From positions 310,001 through 374,000 of the forward strand of contig CAJNYU010000114.1 of the NCBI GenBank assembly GCA_905331475.1: 64,000 nt of DNA, written 5' to 3'. The stretch comes from Rotaria socialis. Taxonomy: Eukaryota; Rotifera; Eurotatoria; Philodinida; Philodinidae. The position numbers were made by a program, and so were the translations under genes. Shown piece by piece: positions 36,084 through 48,067 of the stretch. Each line of letters starts with the position of its first letter. Within the stretch, counting starts at the first letter, position 1. Below the pieces are notes generated by a model. That model searched no databases and was not told the origin of the DNA. It worked only from the letters and a program-made list of their open reading frames with translations.

Positions 36084-38207
36084 ATGAATAAAATAGAGAT
36101 CTGCAAAACAAAATTCAATATATTCACATCTATATATAGACAACTGCATTCTATATTATTCATAATAATAATAATAATAATAAAGCATGACTCATTTCCT
36201 GTCTATCTCTTTTATTCCGTTCCATTTACATTTAGCTGGGTGTGGGTGGTTATTTGTCATCAATAACTTGCAGCTCTCTAGCGAATAAGCACGATAACTG
36301 CCAGGGAAAAAGCAGGCAGTAATATTTTTTCTTCCTTTCTAATGCAGTCAACATAAGCTGACATCATTTTCTCATTCTTGATCACAGAGAGAACTACTGG
36401 TAAACTTCCTTTTTTTCTCTCTCTTCTAACTGGCGGCCTTGTGTATACAAGAGATCTATCATGAGCGCAACTGACATTTGGACGTTTTTGCATTGGTGTT
36501 GTCAATTATACATGAATGCCTGACCTAGACCATCGTCTATCTTTCTTTTACAATACCTGTCTTGCATATGCAAAAGAAAGAGGAACGAGAGAAGGAGTAA
36601 GAAAGAACGAAAAGAATAGTTCACGATTGAGTATCAACTCATATCTGCATACTTCACCTATTGAAGTACAACAATAATGATAATATGAACGAAATAAAAG
36701 CGAAAGCACAAAACGGTCATAGTAATTTGAGTATAAAAGTGTTCTAACGATATAAACGTCTATTTCAATTATTGGTGAAAGAAAGAAAAAGCGAACTGCA
36801 AACATTCATAGAGAAAAGACGAAAGACATGTATTTTATGCAAAAACAAACTGAGTAGAGGAGTTAGAAGAAAATAACACAAAATCAAATAATATATTATA
36901 AAAAAATGTGGTACTAGTTTGAATAGAGTCATATACTATTTGCAAGAAGCGATAACCTTGAAATTGCAGTTACATTAGTTAATGTAAAAAGTTCGAGAGC
37001 GTAATTATCATAAATAATCTGTATTTAGGATTTGTCGGCGACTAAATAGCAAGATCAAGAGTCCTACCTAGTTTACACTTTTAGATACATGAGAGAACAG
37101 AAAGATAATCTATTGGTTCACATAGAGACTTACAAAAAAACAGAACGAAAAAAAGATGAACGCCGGAGTCTAGATGTCACTCATATCTAGAAAATTTCGT
37201 TTTTTTCTGTTGCTTTCTTGAGACATATATACAAACAGAAATAAAAGAGAAACAAACGAACTCTTACAGTTTATTACATCAAAGTTCATCATACAGTATC
37301 ATCTATTGATAATATAATTTTACAATAATGACATATGACAATAAAATTTCTGACACATAGTACTCGACTGAAGTGTAATTACACAACAATCAAACACTTT
37401 TCAGATTTGGTGGTTTCTCTTTTCTTTTATATAAGCACGTGTAATAATGCAAGAACAATAAAAGACTCACAGTGCCAACAATGATTTTTATTTTGAAAAA
37501 CATGCACGTACATTTTATTAGTTTCGCATAAAAAATAGAAAAGAGCAAGTAGATTCTTCAAGCCCACATTTTACAACATAAAATACTTTTGAACAAATCA
37601 GACGAAATTTTGTAATTGGCATAAAAATTGTATTTTTATAATATAGCATATGAATATTTATATTTATTGCAAAATGAATCCTATGAAAATCAGAACATCG
37701 CATATCCCTAACTGAAACAATTTTTTGCAACAAAAAAGGCATGCTAACAATGATCTAGCTCATCGAATATGCAAACGAAAGTATACTTGCTAGTCTTTTT
37801 TTTGTGCCCGTATCCAATACCACAAAAGTCTATATGTAAGAAGGACTTACATACTGGTGATCAAAACAAATGTAATGTATGATTTTTACAGGTACTAATC
37901 TTTTATTTTTCACGCCTTTTTAAATCTTATTTTCATTGTTTTCTGTAATTATCGATGTCATCATTGGTTTTTAGATAAATCAACGTCAATAGTTTCATAA
38001 TTTATATAATAGTTTTAGATATTTTGTTTTGATAATAAGTGAAATAAAAAACAAGAATTTCAATACTCTTATCAAAACATGTGAATGTTTTGGTTACATT
38101 ATCTGAAGTTTTATTTTCGTAGTGGAGCGTCCTTTCTCGCTGCTTTTGTGAAACACGATCTGAAAGGAGTGTTGAAGTATATAGGGTAGAAATTTGCCTC
38201 TCGCCCC
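36084..38207. other. Intergenic DNA between divergent genes
   Basis: About 2.1 kb between the starts of the NOSTRIN-like gene (-) and the coiled-coil gene (+), which should include both promoters. It contains an AAT microsatellite near 36160-36183. The missing first exon of the coiled-coil gene may lie here. No domain-bearing frame was found. Confidence 0.45.
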
Positions 38208-38413
38208 CACAGACCGTTACAGAGAAATTAATTAATCAGTTAATTGGTTAATTAATTAATTATTAATTAATTTCTCTGTAACGGTCTGTGATAATTTCTC
38301 AATTCTCGGTAACAGTCTGTGATGGTTTTCGAATTCTCTATCACGGTCTGTGATGGTTTCTAGAGAGTCCATACATCATAATACAGACCGTAATAGAGAA
38401 GCTCCACAGACCA
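38208..38413. repeat. Inverted and dispersed ACAGACCGT-motif array
   Basis: A perfect 28-bp inverted repeat (arms 38208-38235 and 38263-38290, starting CACAGACCGTTACAGAGAA) surrounds an ATTAATTA spacer. Further partial copies of the same motif follow in both orientations: near 38308 (GTAACAGTCTGTGATGG), 38341 (TCACGGTCTGTGATGG), 38384 (ACAGACCGTAATAGAGAA) and 38404. It lies just upstream of the coiled-coil gene. It could be a small foldback element or a clustered protein-binding motif. Confidence 0.8.
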
Positions 38414-38539
38414 CCAGTGACAGTAATAGACGAATTCCAGAAAAGAAGTTTCAACGTGTTTCACACTTTTAATCCCAAAGGGATTGCGCTAACAGCTTTT
38501 TCCAAATAGATCATACGATTTTTGTCATGTCTTTTTTAG

Positions 38540-40556
38540 GAGCAAAATTAAAGAAAAAGAAAGCGAACTCAACTCATTGAAAAATGACTTAAAGAAGGTC
38601 GATGAACAACTTCAACGGGAGAAAAATGACTTGGCAAAAGTTGAAAGTGAGAAAAAAACAACCGAAAATCGAATAAACACTCTGGATAGAGAAATTAAAG
38701 ATTTGACTGGGCAACTAAACAAATTGACAAAGGAGCGAAGCGATTGCGAAGAACAACTAGAAAAGGAAAAGAATACACTGAATGAATATGAAAAAGAACT
38801 AAAAACCGAAGAAACGAAACAAAGTCAAGCTGAACAAGAAGTTAGAAATCAAGAACAAGTGGTACGCACAGCTGAAGCAAAGCTCAGACAATGTAAATTA
38901 GAAGAGCAGGCTGCTAAAGCTGCAGAGGCACAAGCTAAAATCGACGTACAAATGGCACAGACTGCATTAGCTGAAGCTGAAGCGGAACTATTAATTGCTG
39001 AGGCAGAATTAGCTGCAGCCACAGCTGCCAGTGTTGTTGTACCAGCAACTGTAGCTGCAGCAAAGGCTCATTTGGCGACATGCAAATCGAGAGTAACTAA
39101 AAATAAAACAACTTTAACAACGTGTAAGACAACACTAAAAGCATGTACTGAAAAGCGTAGAATTGCAGAAAATAACCGAACTCAAGCAAATAGCGAACTC
39201 ACAAATGCACGACAAGCATTGCAGACTAAAAACGATCAACTCAAACAACAAAAAGACAAAGTTCAACAAACAAAACAGAAAATTGAACAGCAAAATAATA
39301 CTATAGAAGTCACTGGAAAAAAACTCGACGATTTACGAAAAGAATGTAAAAAGGTTGAAACGGAATTGAAAGCAAAAGAAAAAACGTTGGCAAACGAGAA
39401 GCAAAATCTTGAAAAGCAAAATCGTCAAATTGATAAATTAAAAACCGAAGTAAAAAAGTCGGAAGACCAAAAGACTACATTGACTAATAAACAGAATCAA
39501 GTAGAAAAGGAATTGAAAGATTTTGGTCAGAAAGAAACAGAAAATGAACAAAAAAGAACACAAACAAAAAATGAACTAACTAACGCTCAAAATGAACAAA
39601 AAACAAAAACGGATGAATTAAAAACAAAACAAGAAAATCTGAAAAAACAAGAAACAGATTTACGTGAGAAAAATCAACAAATGATGAAAGCACAGAATGA
39701 AGCTCAAAATATCGAAGAGAATATTAAGATGTGCAATAAATCAATTCAAGAATTAGACGCCGACAAACGAGAAGAAGAGAAAAAAATGCGAAGAGCACAA
39801 CAAGAAAAATCGAATGCAGAGAAGGAATTATCAAAACTAGAGAATCAATCAGAAAGCCTTGAACAGGAACAACGACGATGTGAATCGGAATTGAAGCGTT
39901 TAAACGATGAGCTACGAAGTAAACATCAAGTGCTAGATGGTAAAGAAGTTCAAATGTCAAATTATGAATCACAACTGGGACATCGAGAAAACAAATTATC
40001 ATCGAAAAAACAGGAACGGTTAGAAAAACAACAACAACTAGATAGTGTTAAAGCGCAATTAACTCAAAATCGACAACAAATAAACGGTATTGAAAGAAAA
40101 ATGGTCAGTCTTAATCGAGAGATACAACAACAGGAGCTAGTTAAATCAGATGCTGAGCGCCGATTGCATGAATCTGAAAATGATATCCGCAGCAAACAAA
40201 CTGAGCTTAACCGCTGCCAAAAGAATTTAAATGATAAACAACGAACATATGACGGCATTAAAAGTAAACATGAAAAAAAATCACAACGTATTCAACAACA
40301 AACCGATCTGAAAGCTAGTATCGATGAAAACATCAACCGTGCTAATGCAGAATTTGTAAATGTACGTCGGAATATTGGTGACCGAGCTTTGGATCTCAAT
40401 AGTAAGAATCGACAAATAAAAATAGCTAAAGAGAAAGTATCCAATAATTCGATGAATATAATCAAACAGAATCGTCCACATGTTGATGAAAATTTTGAGC
40501 GCGACTATTCGCCTGTACATATTAATCAACATCAGCACAATACAGCAACAGGTTAA
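38540..40556 (+). CDS. Long coiled-coil protein, 5' end unresolved
   Basis: The open frame runs from a TTTTTTAG acceptor at 38539 to a stop at 40556, over 660 residues. It is nearly all heptad-repeat coiled coil rich in Lys, Glu, Gln and Asn (KEKESELNSLKNDLKK to KIAKEKVSNNSMNI). It is interrupted near residues 120-165 by an Ala-rich segment (TALAEAEAELLIAEAELAAA, VVVPATVAAAKAHLATC) containing regularly spaced Cys (ATCKS, TTCKT, KACTEK). The C-terminus is polar with His/Gln (HINQHQHNTATG). No ATG opens this frame near its start. Either an upstream exon supplies it, or the ATG at 38527 was the start and a one-base difference in the T6 run between them puts it out of frame. The protein resembles structural coiled-coil proteins in general; no specific family is recognised. 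Confidence 0.75.
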
Positions 40557-42368
40557 AACTCAAAGAAATACGCTAAGAAAATAATTCGATACTATTACTG
40601 TTTCTTATTCACAGATAATCTAGATACATGTAGCTGCACACTCCGGTGTTGCTGGTTCTGTCTCTTTTGAACTTTTCTTCATTTTCTATGATTCTTTAAG
40701 TATATATAAATCTTCATTGTTTTTGAATATATTTGCGGGCGTGTGCCAAGCTGCCATGGCATATATTGCGATCTTGCTTAAAGATCTAATTATATGGTAA
40801 TAACTCTATATGATTCTAATAAAATTCAACAAACAGCCAAGCGCCAACCGTCCAAGATAGATGTTTCAATATTGAGAGTGGTAGATAGTAGTGTGTCTAA
40901 ATCAATGTGAAACAGATCGATTTATACCTCTTAACGAAAAGACAAATTCAATCCACTAGTTTCAACTTTTACTTTTCAGCAATCGATCTAGTAAAAAATG
41001 CAGCAGTTTTTTAATGGAAATCGTGAACGTCCAAGTTGTTTTGACTCTACAGAATTGATGTATTATCAGAGCAGAAAACTTCATATTAAATATTCGTATA
41101 AGTAGAACGAAAGAAAAAATGAAATGGCTAGCGCTGGAAAATAAACGATTCTTCAATATCAATCAAGATAATGCACTGAAATACAGTTGATCTAGCATGA
41201 ATATCAAACTGCCCGTCTTTTTGTCGATGGTACTAACAACTGCGATCCGTGCATTGGCAATTAATTGATGATGAGTTTGTGGGCGAAAGCAACACTCACA
41301 CCCTCGAATTCCCATAGTATCTCCTCCGATAAATCATTTCATTCTACCATGATAAAGAAAAGGATATTATTCAAAACGCATCCAAAAATCAACTATCAAC
41401 ATGGTTCCATCATTCTCTGATTGTTTAAAGTTTATACATCATATTATTATATCTCAAATACTACAGAATTGAAATTCTTTTGACCTCTTGGAGTGTTGTC
41501 AGTACATAGGCTTGTTAAGAAATAGAAAAGATTAAGTTTATAAGAGATAATAAGAGGAGCACAACAATAACAATATTTAAAAAAATGAGAATTGCCATAG
41601 TCCGAAAGTGAATTGAAGATCTTACATAGTTACATTAATAAAACATCAGAATCCTTAGAAGAAAAAATGTTTTTTGTCAAAAGTTTCTTCTTATCGAGTC
41701 TAAACACGAACGATAAAGTGAACGATGCAAGAAATTGATTAGTTATAACTGGTAGAGTGAGAGAAAGTTATGCATGGTCTTACGTCACTTCTTTGTTAAC
41801 TAAATATTCTGTGTTATTCTTTTGTACCAACAAAAAAGAAAAGGAAGGTCTAATTTAATATGTTTAATGTTTCTTTGATATTAATTGCTTTAATGATATA
41901 ACTTGGTCCGTGACTTACAAAAAAGTTCGTCACAATTATCCCGACTCACAAAAAAAATTATTTTTATGATTTCGGCTTAAGCGTAGTCCTGAGTCGGAGT
42001 TCGACATAAGAATCTAATGAGAACCATATCCTCGCCAAACACTCACTATCATTTTGAAAGTAGCTAACTGTTTTTGACTGTAATCTTGAGGGTGGTTGTT
42101 TCTCCAATCAACAACCCACACACCCTCAACATTAAAAATAAGTTGTGTATATATTTTTTTTGTGACCACCAATTCAAGATGACGCTGCACTCCTTCTGTA
42201 TGAGCTGTCACAGTTGATTGACATTGTTTTGTTTATTTATACGGATGGGACAAAAAAACTTGTTCCGTTCATAAAAAGTCACTTACTCACGTGTGTTAAA
42301 CTTACATAGATATATCGACAACAATATTATTCAATCATATAAAAGTTTAATCTTTATTTTTCTTTACG
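40557..42368. other. Intergenic DNA with a small hairpin
   Basis: No gene is recognised. A hairpin lies at 42089-42128 (GAGGGTGGTTGTTT pairing with AACAACCCACACACCCTC), and the phrase GTCACGGACC-like/GTCCGTGACTTACAAAAAAG appears near 41907. A frame at 42014-42211 (-) spans the hairpin and is not convincing. Confidence 0.45.
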
Positions 42369-43950
42369 ATGCTACAACTTGAACTCATGTCGAATGAAGT
42401 GATCCTTTGTGCTTGTCTGGGATCAATTAACATCTGCAGATGTCATTTACAGTCTCTCGAAACTTAATACTCGTTTCAATTGGTTGCTGATCGAATTTCA
42501 CGGACTTTACAAACAATTGGATGTACGTCATTGTTCATTATCAGCGTGTCGATTCTTTTGTCGTCAAGTACCGACTATGATGGAATGGCGTCTTGGCTTA
42601 ACTGCTCTTAAAATAGGTAATCGTTATCGATGCTCTCAAACGGATATGTTTGCAGATGAAATACGAAAATCAGTTGTTGCAAGTCATTTTGCTAGGTCAG
42701 GAATATCAGGTAATAATTCATCGAAAGATATCTTCCGTATCTTAATGACATATAGCAAGTCTATAGAACCGATATTTCCTCAGCTTGTTTCTCTCGTTGT
42801 TTTCCAATCATTATCAACTAGTGAAGAAGGTTTTGAACTTAAATATGAACATACAATTATGAATGCCTACGTTCCTCATCGTTCTCTCATCTCCATCACA
42901 ATTAGAGTTCTCAACTTAACTACACTTCACGTACTTCTTCATTATCTTTCACAACTTGAATATTTAGGTAAGAAACAAAATGTTATACATCTTCATCTAC
43001 TTTGAGATCAGTATAAAGAACTAAATGTGTATTTTTTTTATTTCAAGATGTATATATTACCGACGTTATTTATTCAATGAAAACTAATGATGAAGATCTG
43101 CCAACAAAATTAGATTATCCGAAAAAACTGCGTGTGCTTCATTTAAGGTAAAAATATCCATATTTTAAATATCGTTTCATTCATGTGAATTTTCTTGAGG
43201 TAATTTTAAGATTGCGGGACCCAATTGCAATTGTCTTAAGCAATTAGTCGATAAGTTCGGTAATACGTTAGAAGAGTTTTCTTTGTTTTTAACTCATTAT
43301 TGTAATGGCGAACTTGATATATGTTCCGATAGTTATCGTCTTGCTACTCTTTGCAGTGGATTATCTCATTTGCGATCACTCCATTTTGGTATCCAGCTGC
43401 AGTTCATAGAATCATCAAGCAATGAAATATTGTCTGATTTCATTCAAGCTTTTCGTACACCTTTTTGACTCAATGGACCTTTGGGGTGTATACGAGTGTG
43501 CGCAAATTATCATCGAGTATTTCGTCTTGTACATCTGTTCTCTCTTCCATATGTATTTTCTAACAATACTGTGTTTCGTACAATCGATCTGATCGATCTA
43601 CTATTCAATACTAGTGAAGCAGAGAAAGATATATCGAATAATTTACCTATAGCACTTAGATCTCTATGGTCTGGTATGGAAACATTGTGTATCTCTTTAT
43701 TTGAAAAGCGAAAATACCAACTTCATTTATCCACGCACTTCAATGTCTCTCAAGTTATAGTAAGTTATTAATATTATTTGTTTTCTAAAAAATCCTATCT
43801 TTATCATTGTTAAAGACGAAGTACTATTACTAATAAATGAAAGAGGAATACTGCCGAACAATTTAGAAGCTCTTGTACAACTCACCCATTTCTCCACTCT
43901 ACAACTAAAAAGCTCATTTGATACCAACAGTATTTATGATTTTCAACGTG
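42369..43950 (+). pseudogene. Broken F-box / leucine-rich gene
   Basis: The pieces of one F-box gene lie in order: an F-box N-terminus (LQLELMSNEVILCACL then, in another frame, WDQLTSADVIYSLSKLNTRFN) at 42369-42480, a leucine-rich exon to about 42967, a short exon near 43049-43148 (ITDVIYSMKTNDEDLP), a longer exon from 43211 (LEEFSLFLTHYCNGELDI, LSHLRSLHFGIQLQF) and a last exon near 43816-43945. Two defects are visible. There is a one-base frameshift inside the F-box near 42405-42420. There is also a TGA at 43466-43468, where the frame continues directly after it (RTPF, stop, LNGPLG). Splice sites are otherwise good, so the decay is recent, or the copy has assembly errors. The layout matches the other F-box genes in this window. 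Confidence 0.75.
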
Positions 43951-43984
43951 AGGGCGTGGGCATGGGTTGTTTTGAGGTGACTAA

Positions 43985-44118
43985 AACTCCTTTATGGTTA
44001 TGCATTTTTTGACTTGGCTTGGCTTGACTTTTTTGTATAGTCAAGTCACAAGTCAAGTCGTGTCGTTTCTTAAAAGTTCCAAGTCAAGTCAAAAAATGAC
44101 TTGACTTGCCCATCTCTG
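43985..44118. repeat. CAAGTCAAGTC hairpin repeat, hAT-like end
   Basis: Copies of (T)TGACTTGACTTGG and its inverse CAAGTCAAGTC are arranged as an imperfect hairpin, ending GACTTGCCCATCTCTG at 44118. The inverse of that end, CAGAGATGGGCAAGTC, has the look of a hAT terminal repeat. The left end is not recognisable, so it is probably a partial copy. Confidence 0.6.
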
Positions 44119-44169
44119 GTTTTACTCAATAGAGAAAGTCGGCAAACATCGACCAATATCTACTTAATT

Positions 44170-45053
44170 TTTCTATGCACAATGGATGTTATTTCACTTT
44201 ATCAATGGAATTTAAGTCGTGCAGTAGATGTATTTACTTATGATCAATAAACCATATGGGGTGAGTCATTATTGATGTGCAAATTAAGTCAACTTTTTGC
44301 CTTTTATACTTTACATACCTCGGCCATGTTTCTTACTTTTGTTGAGCTTGTTTACTAAGAAGTAGATGTTATAAAAAAGAAATAGCTCGGCCATATGTTG
44401 CATTATTATTCTGATGATTTTATTCGCATTAAGTTTTGAATATTCGAGCTACAATAATAGCACAGGAACAGTACAAAATGGAATACCCTGCTATTGTTCT
44501 TTGAATATTGAACTTTGTAATTTCTATATGACTTCATATGTATGGGTAAGTATTCAACTAATTATGATTAAAATAAATATTCATTTTCTTTTTATACAGA
44601 TTCATCTTGTGATCATGTCTTTTTTACCATTTGGTATTATAATGATGTGTACACTTCTTACAATAAAAAAGTTGATTATTAAACAAACAACAATAAATGA
44701 TCAATCATTAAGAAGTGCTCAACATAAGCGTCGTACTTCAGTTATACTATTACTTATGTATTTGGCGTACGTTATTTGCACTCAAGGATCAGATTATGGG
44801 ACATGCTTATACGGGCACGGTGTTGCTCGCCTCAAGCACATTAATGTATACAAGAAACGCGATAAATATATTCTTATTGTACATATCTGTCCGTGGATTT
44901 CGACAAATAATATATGAGTTTATTTCAAAATATATTGCTAAATTGTCAAATCAAGTGCGTCCAATAAATCAGGGAACAGCAAGAAATAATGAACTGATCG
45001 TCACATTAGATGCAAGACAATTGAACATGGCAACCAGGAGTGACGTCAAATAA
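44170..45053 (+). pseudogene. Broken rhodopsin-family GPCR
   Basis: Parts of a seven-helix receptor lie in order on the plus strand. A TM3-like piece (MCKLSQLFAFYTLHTSAMFL, near 44275-44340) precedes a TM4 piece (ARPYVALLF, near 44390), which is followed by an extracellular loop with Cys (GIPCYCSLN). Then come TM5 (HLVIMSFLPFGIIMMCTLLT, near 44600), a third intracellular loop (RSAQHKRRTSVILLLMYLAY into TM6, near 44720) and, in a different frame, TM7 (LMYTRNAINIFLLYISVRGF, 44838-44900) with a cytoplasmic tail to 45053. TM1-TM2 are not seen. Several stops and at least one frame change separate the pieces, so the gene is dead. TM7 has TRNAINIFLLY where NPxxY would be expected. Such receptors are a large family in bdelloids; the ligand is unknown. 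Confidence 0.7.
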
Positions 45054-45865
45054 TAAATTAATTATTCATCGCACTCTCGGATGCAATCATCGAACACTAA
45101 TGAAATGTTTTGTTCGCATTATTCGTTCTCATATTAAAAATTTAGTTCGCTTTTGTAATTGTAAAATTTCTGTTCATTTACAACATAAAACTCATATTTA
45201 TCTCGCTTATGTTTTACCACCTTGACGGGCGTCAAAAAGCGATACAAATAAAATATATCAGAGAATCTGTGGCACCGCATATTAGGAACTATGGTTGAGT
45301 TCAGACGAGTCCCTTTTGAAATATTTAAGCGGAGCTATTAGATTCGAATACACATACCATGCTGTCACTTACCTAGTGTTCAGGTGATTGAACCATACCA
45401 TCGAGAAACATACTTCTAGATATAAATACTCATCATGAATATTATTCCATATACTTTCAAATTTTTTAGCCTGTCATAAAAATAATTCCGTATAAAAATA
45501 ATTATTTAGGCCCATTTTAGTGATATTTTTTGGTCACTATTAATCAGAATTGATTAATCTTAACGTAGAAATAATTTTTAGTATAAAAATAAATCGTAAA
45601 ATTATTTAGATTAAAATAGAAACAAATATTTTCAATGGTATCTGGAATTTCTGATTAAATTTTCATTTAATTATTGTAAATTAACGTAGAAATAATTTTC
45701 TTTCTATCCAAATATATATTTAAATTTAATGTAACAGAATAAATGATTTCAACGAAATGAATGTAAATTTTCTATAAATATATTACTGCATAAATTAAGA
45801 AATTACAATCTATTAAATATGCGTAGTGAATTGTTAAATACGTAGATCGACATGCCTATCATGCG
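45054..45865. other. Intergenic AT-rich DNA
   Basis: A short frame at 45040-45225 (+) is not recognised. The segment 45470-45840 repeats AAATAATTTT-type wording (for example AACGTAGAAATAATTTT at two places) and may be a decayed repeat. No gene is called. Confidence 0.4.
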
Positions 45866-46630
45866 CAGGGTTGCCAGGTGTACCCAATTTGAGCCCTTTT
45901 GTACCTCTGGGGTATGAATTTTGTACTCCATCTACATTTTTCAATCTTAAGACCATTATCATCCATATTTTGGTTGAGATTCAGAAAATTCTGTCTCTTT
46001 ATCCGACATTTACTCGTATTGAGAAAGATGTGAAGCATTCATTTGAAATGCACAAAGTTGTTTCTTATGTGCAGTCAATTATATGCTCGAATGCATTTGT
46101 CGAAGGCGTTTTTAGTGATATGAGACGCGCATGAACAGACAGTCGCAATTCAATGGTAAATGAAACGATAGCTGCTGAATCGAAAATCAGATTTAATACT
46201 GCTATGAAATGTAAAGGTTTTTTTTCTTCTGCTCAGACACAACTGCAACTGATAATGTGAGCCAAAATTAAATAAAAATACAGTTTCGAAAAAAGCGTGC
46301 ACCAATTATTGTATATATAAATCAAGAAGGTTCGCTTTGAGTAAACATCTTTTTCTTATGATTGGATTGAATAGATGTATGTCACAATGAAATTTTATTG
46401 TGAACATATTTGTAAGAAAATAAAGATTTTAAGTTGAAACCTAGGCTTTATAGTAAAAGAAAAACTGAGTATGCTCTTTCCAGATTGAAAGTATAGTTTT
46501 CGAAATTAATTTCCGCCGCTGATGACCAGTGGGAAAGATGTAAGCTACGTACCTCACGAATGTACCCCATTCACAATTGAGTTGTACCCGACGTGCACCC
46601 CATTTGGGACCTGAACAGCTGGCAACCCTC
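45866..46630 (+). mobile_element. Decayed hAT DNA transposon (765 bp) with 8-bp target duplication
   Basis: The ends are CAGGGTTGCCAG on the left and CTGGCAACCCTC on the right. The flanks are ATCATGCG (45858-45865) and ATCATGTG (46631-46638), a 7/8-matching 8-bp duplication, the hallmark of hAT. Inside, on the plus strand, is a remnant of the hAT C-terminal dimerisation region: VVSYVQSIICSNAFVEGVFS, then DMRRA, a stop, and TDSRNSMVNET with a lysine/glutamate segment after it. In complete hAT transposases this reads as CNAFVERxFS...WTDxRN...ELxIRxN. The catalytic core is missing, so it is an internally deleted, non-autonomous copy. Subterminal GTACCCC-type repeats occur at both ends. Confidence 0.85.
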
Positions 46631-46638
46631 ATCATGTG

Positions 46639-48060
46639 ATAAATATTGCAAGTTTTATTTTCCTGTGGAACAGTTTCAGAGTTCCCAATGAGTATTTGAG
46701 TCGTTTCTGACTAGTCAGAATAGTTCAATTTTAACTTATTCTTCATTTTCAGTTAAACAGGCGGAAGTCATCTTGTAGTTTAGACTCTATTAGCAGACCT
46801 AAGTCTATCCCTGTATGATATTCTAGCGTCTGGACGCCCGTCAGTTATTTAATAATGTCGGTCTGTGTTCGATTTCACCTATGGTCTTTTATTTTTTATT
46901 GTTTTTCTGACCTAAAAATTAGTCTGGACGGACAATCGGACTAGTCATGTAGCCCGTCCTCACCATTTTTTTGCTCGCTTGGGCACCAAACCCTCATAAT
47001 CGATTATTTTATTGATTTATGAACTTATGAGAAATTTTTGCAAAATAAAAAAAGGATATATGTATATAAATAGTATTCGAAAAACTAATCCTATTATATA
47101 CATTATGCGATGAGCATCCTCTCAAGGTCATTTGTAAATCCTTGACATTCATTCTATTTCTAAATTGTAACATGCATATATGTACACCAAAAAGTAGTTC
47201 TTCAAAGTCTTAAAGAAATTTGCCTATATTCTATAGATAGTCAGTATAACAAGCAAGTCATTCAAAGAATAAAGATTTATTTTTCTCTGCTATGCTGTTG
47301 GCTAATTTTAAGTTGCGTTTGTTTCTTTCAAAATAAAATTCTCTTCTCTTGTAAAAGAAAAGTAAGACGTGTATATTAGTGTTCTTTTTTTTTCTTCCTC
47401 TTGCGGTTTAATGCAAAATGTTTGCGCACAAGTGACAGCATATTTGTTTCAACCGAGCACTATTGACACTGTTGGGGTAATCAAACGAAAAAAAACAGAA
47501 GACAGTTTATCAAGGTAAGAGACGAATAAAATCAAAAAAAAACGTGATTGATTTCAAAGTCAAGCTGAACTGCTAATAGAGATCTTTTTTTTGCAAATAA
47601 TATCTATTTACTGTGTGCATAAAACGTGAGACATTTCAAATATACACGACAAATCGAGCGAGACGAAAAGTGAAATCGATGATTATCATTCTCTCATTCA
47701 GCTGTAGGGGTATCAATTTACAGTTTATTTTATTTAAATTTAACTTCGCGAAAAGTTAATTTAATTTTAAATAAAATTTTAATTTTCAGAATTTTAATAT
47801 AATTTAAATAAAATTTTTGAAAATTTTTGTTTCAATTTTACTCCGATTTGAAGAAAATAGAAGAGATTTTTATTGATTTCCTCCGATTTTTGAAAAAAAA
47901 CCTCCCGTTTTCAAGTAACCCCCCTATAATTTTATTACTTCGCGCCGTCTCTGCCCTGGGAAGAGTATATTTTATTTTGATTACTTTAAATAAATCATCT
48001 TATGATACTCGGAGAACATAATACTACCTAAGCGATTTAATTTCGTTTAGATGAATTATA
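46639..48060. other. Intergenic DNA, no gene seen
   Basis: The segment includes three copies of GTCTGGACG-like wording between 46820 and 46925, and AAATTTAAAT-rich low-complexity sequence at 47725-47830. No domain-bearing frame is found. A 3' exon of the small gene at 48068-48692 could lie here but was not identified. Confidence 0.4.
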
Positions 48061-48067
48061 GTTTTTG

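Noticed and set aside
39724-40538. Antisense frames opposite the coiled-coil gene
   Set aside because: They are complements of a Lys/Glu/Gln-rich coding strand; the sense frame is far longer and better supported.
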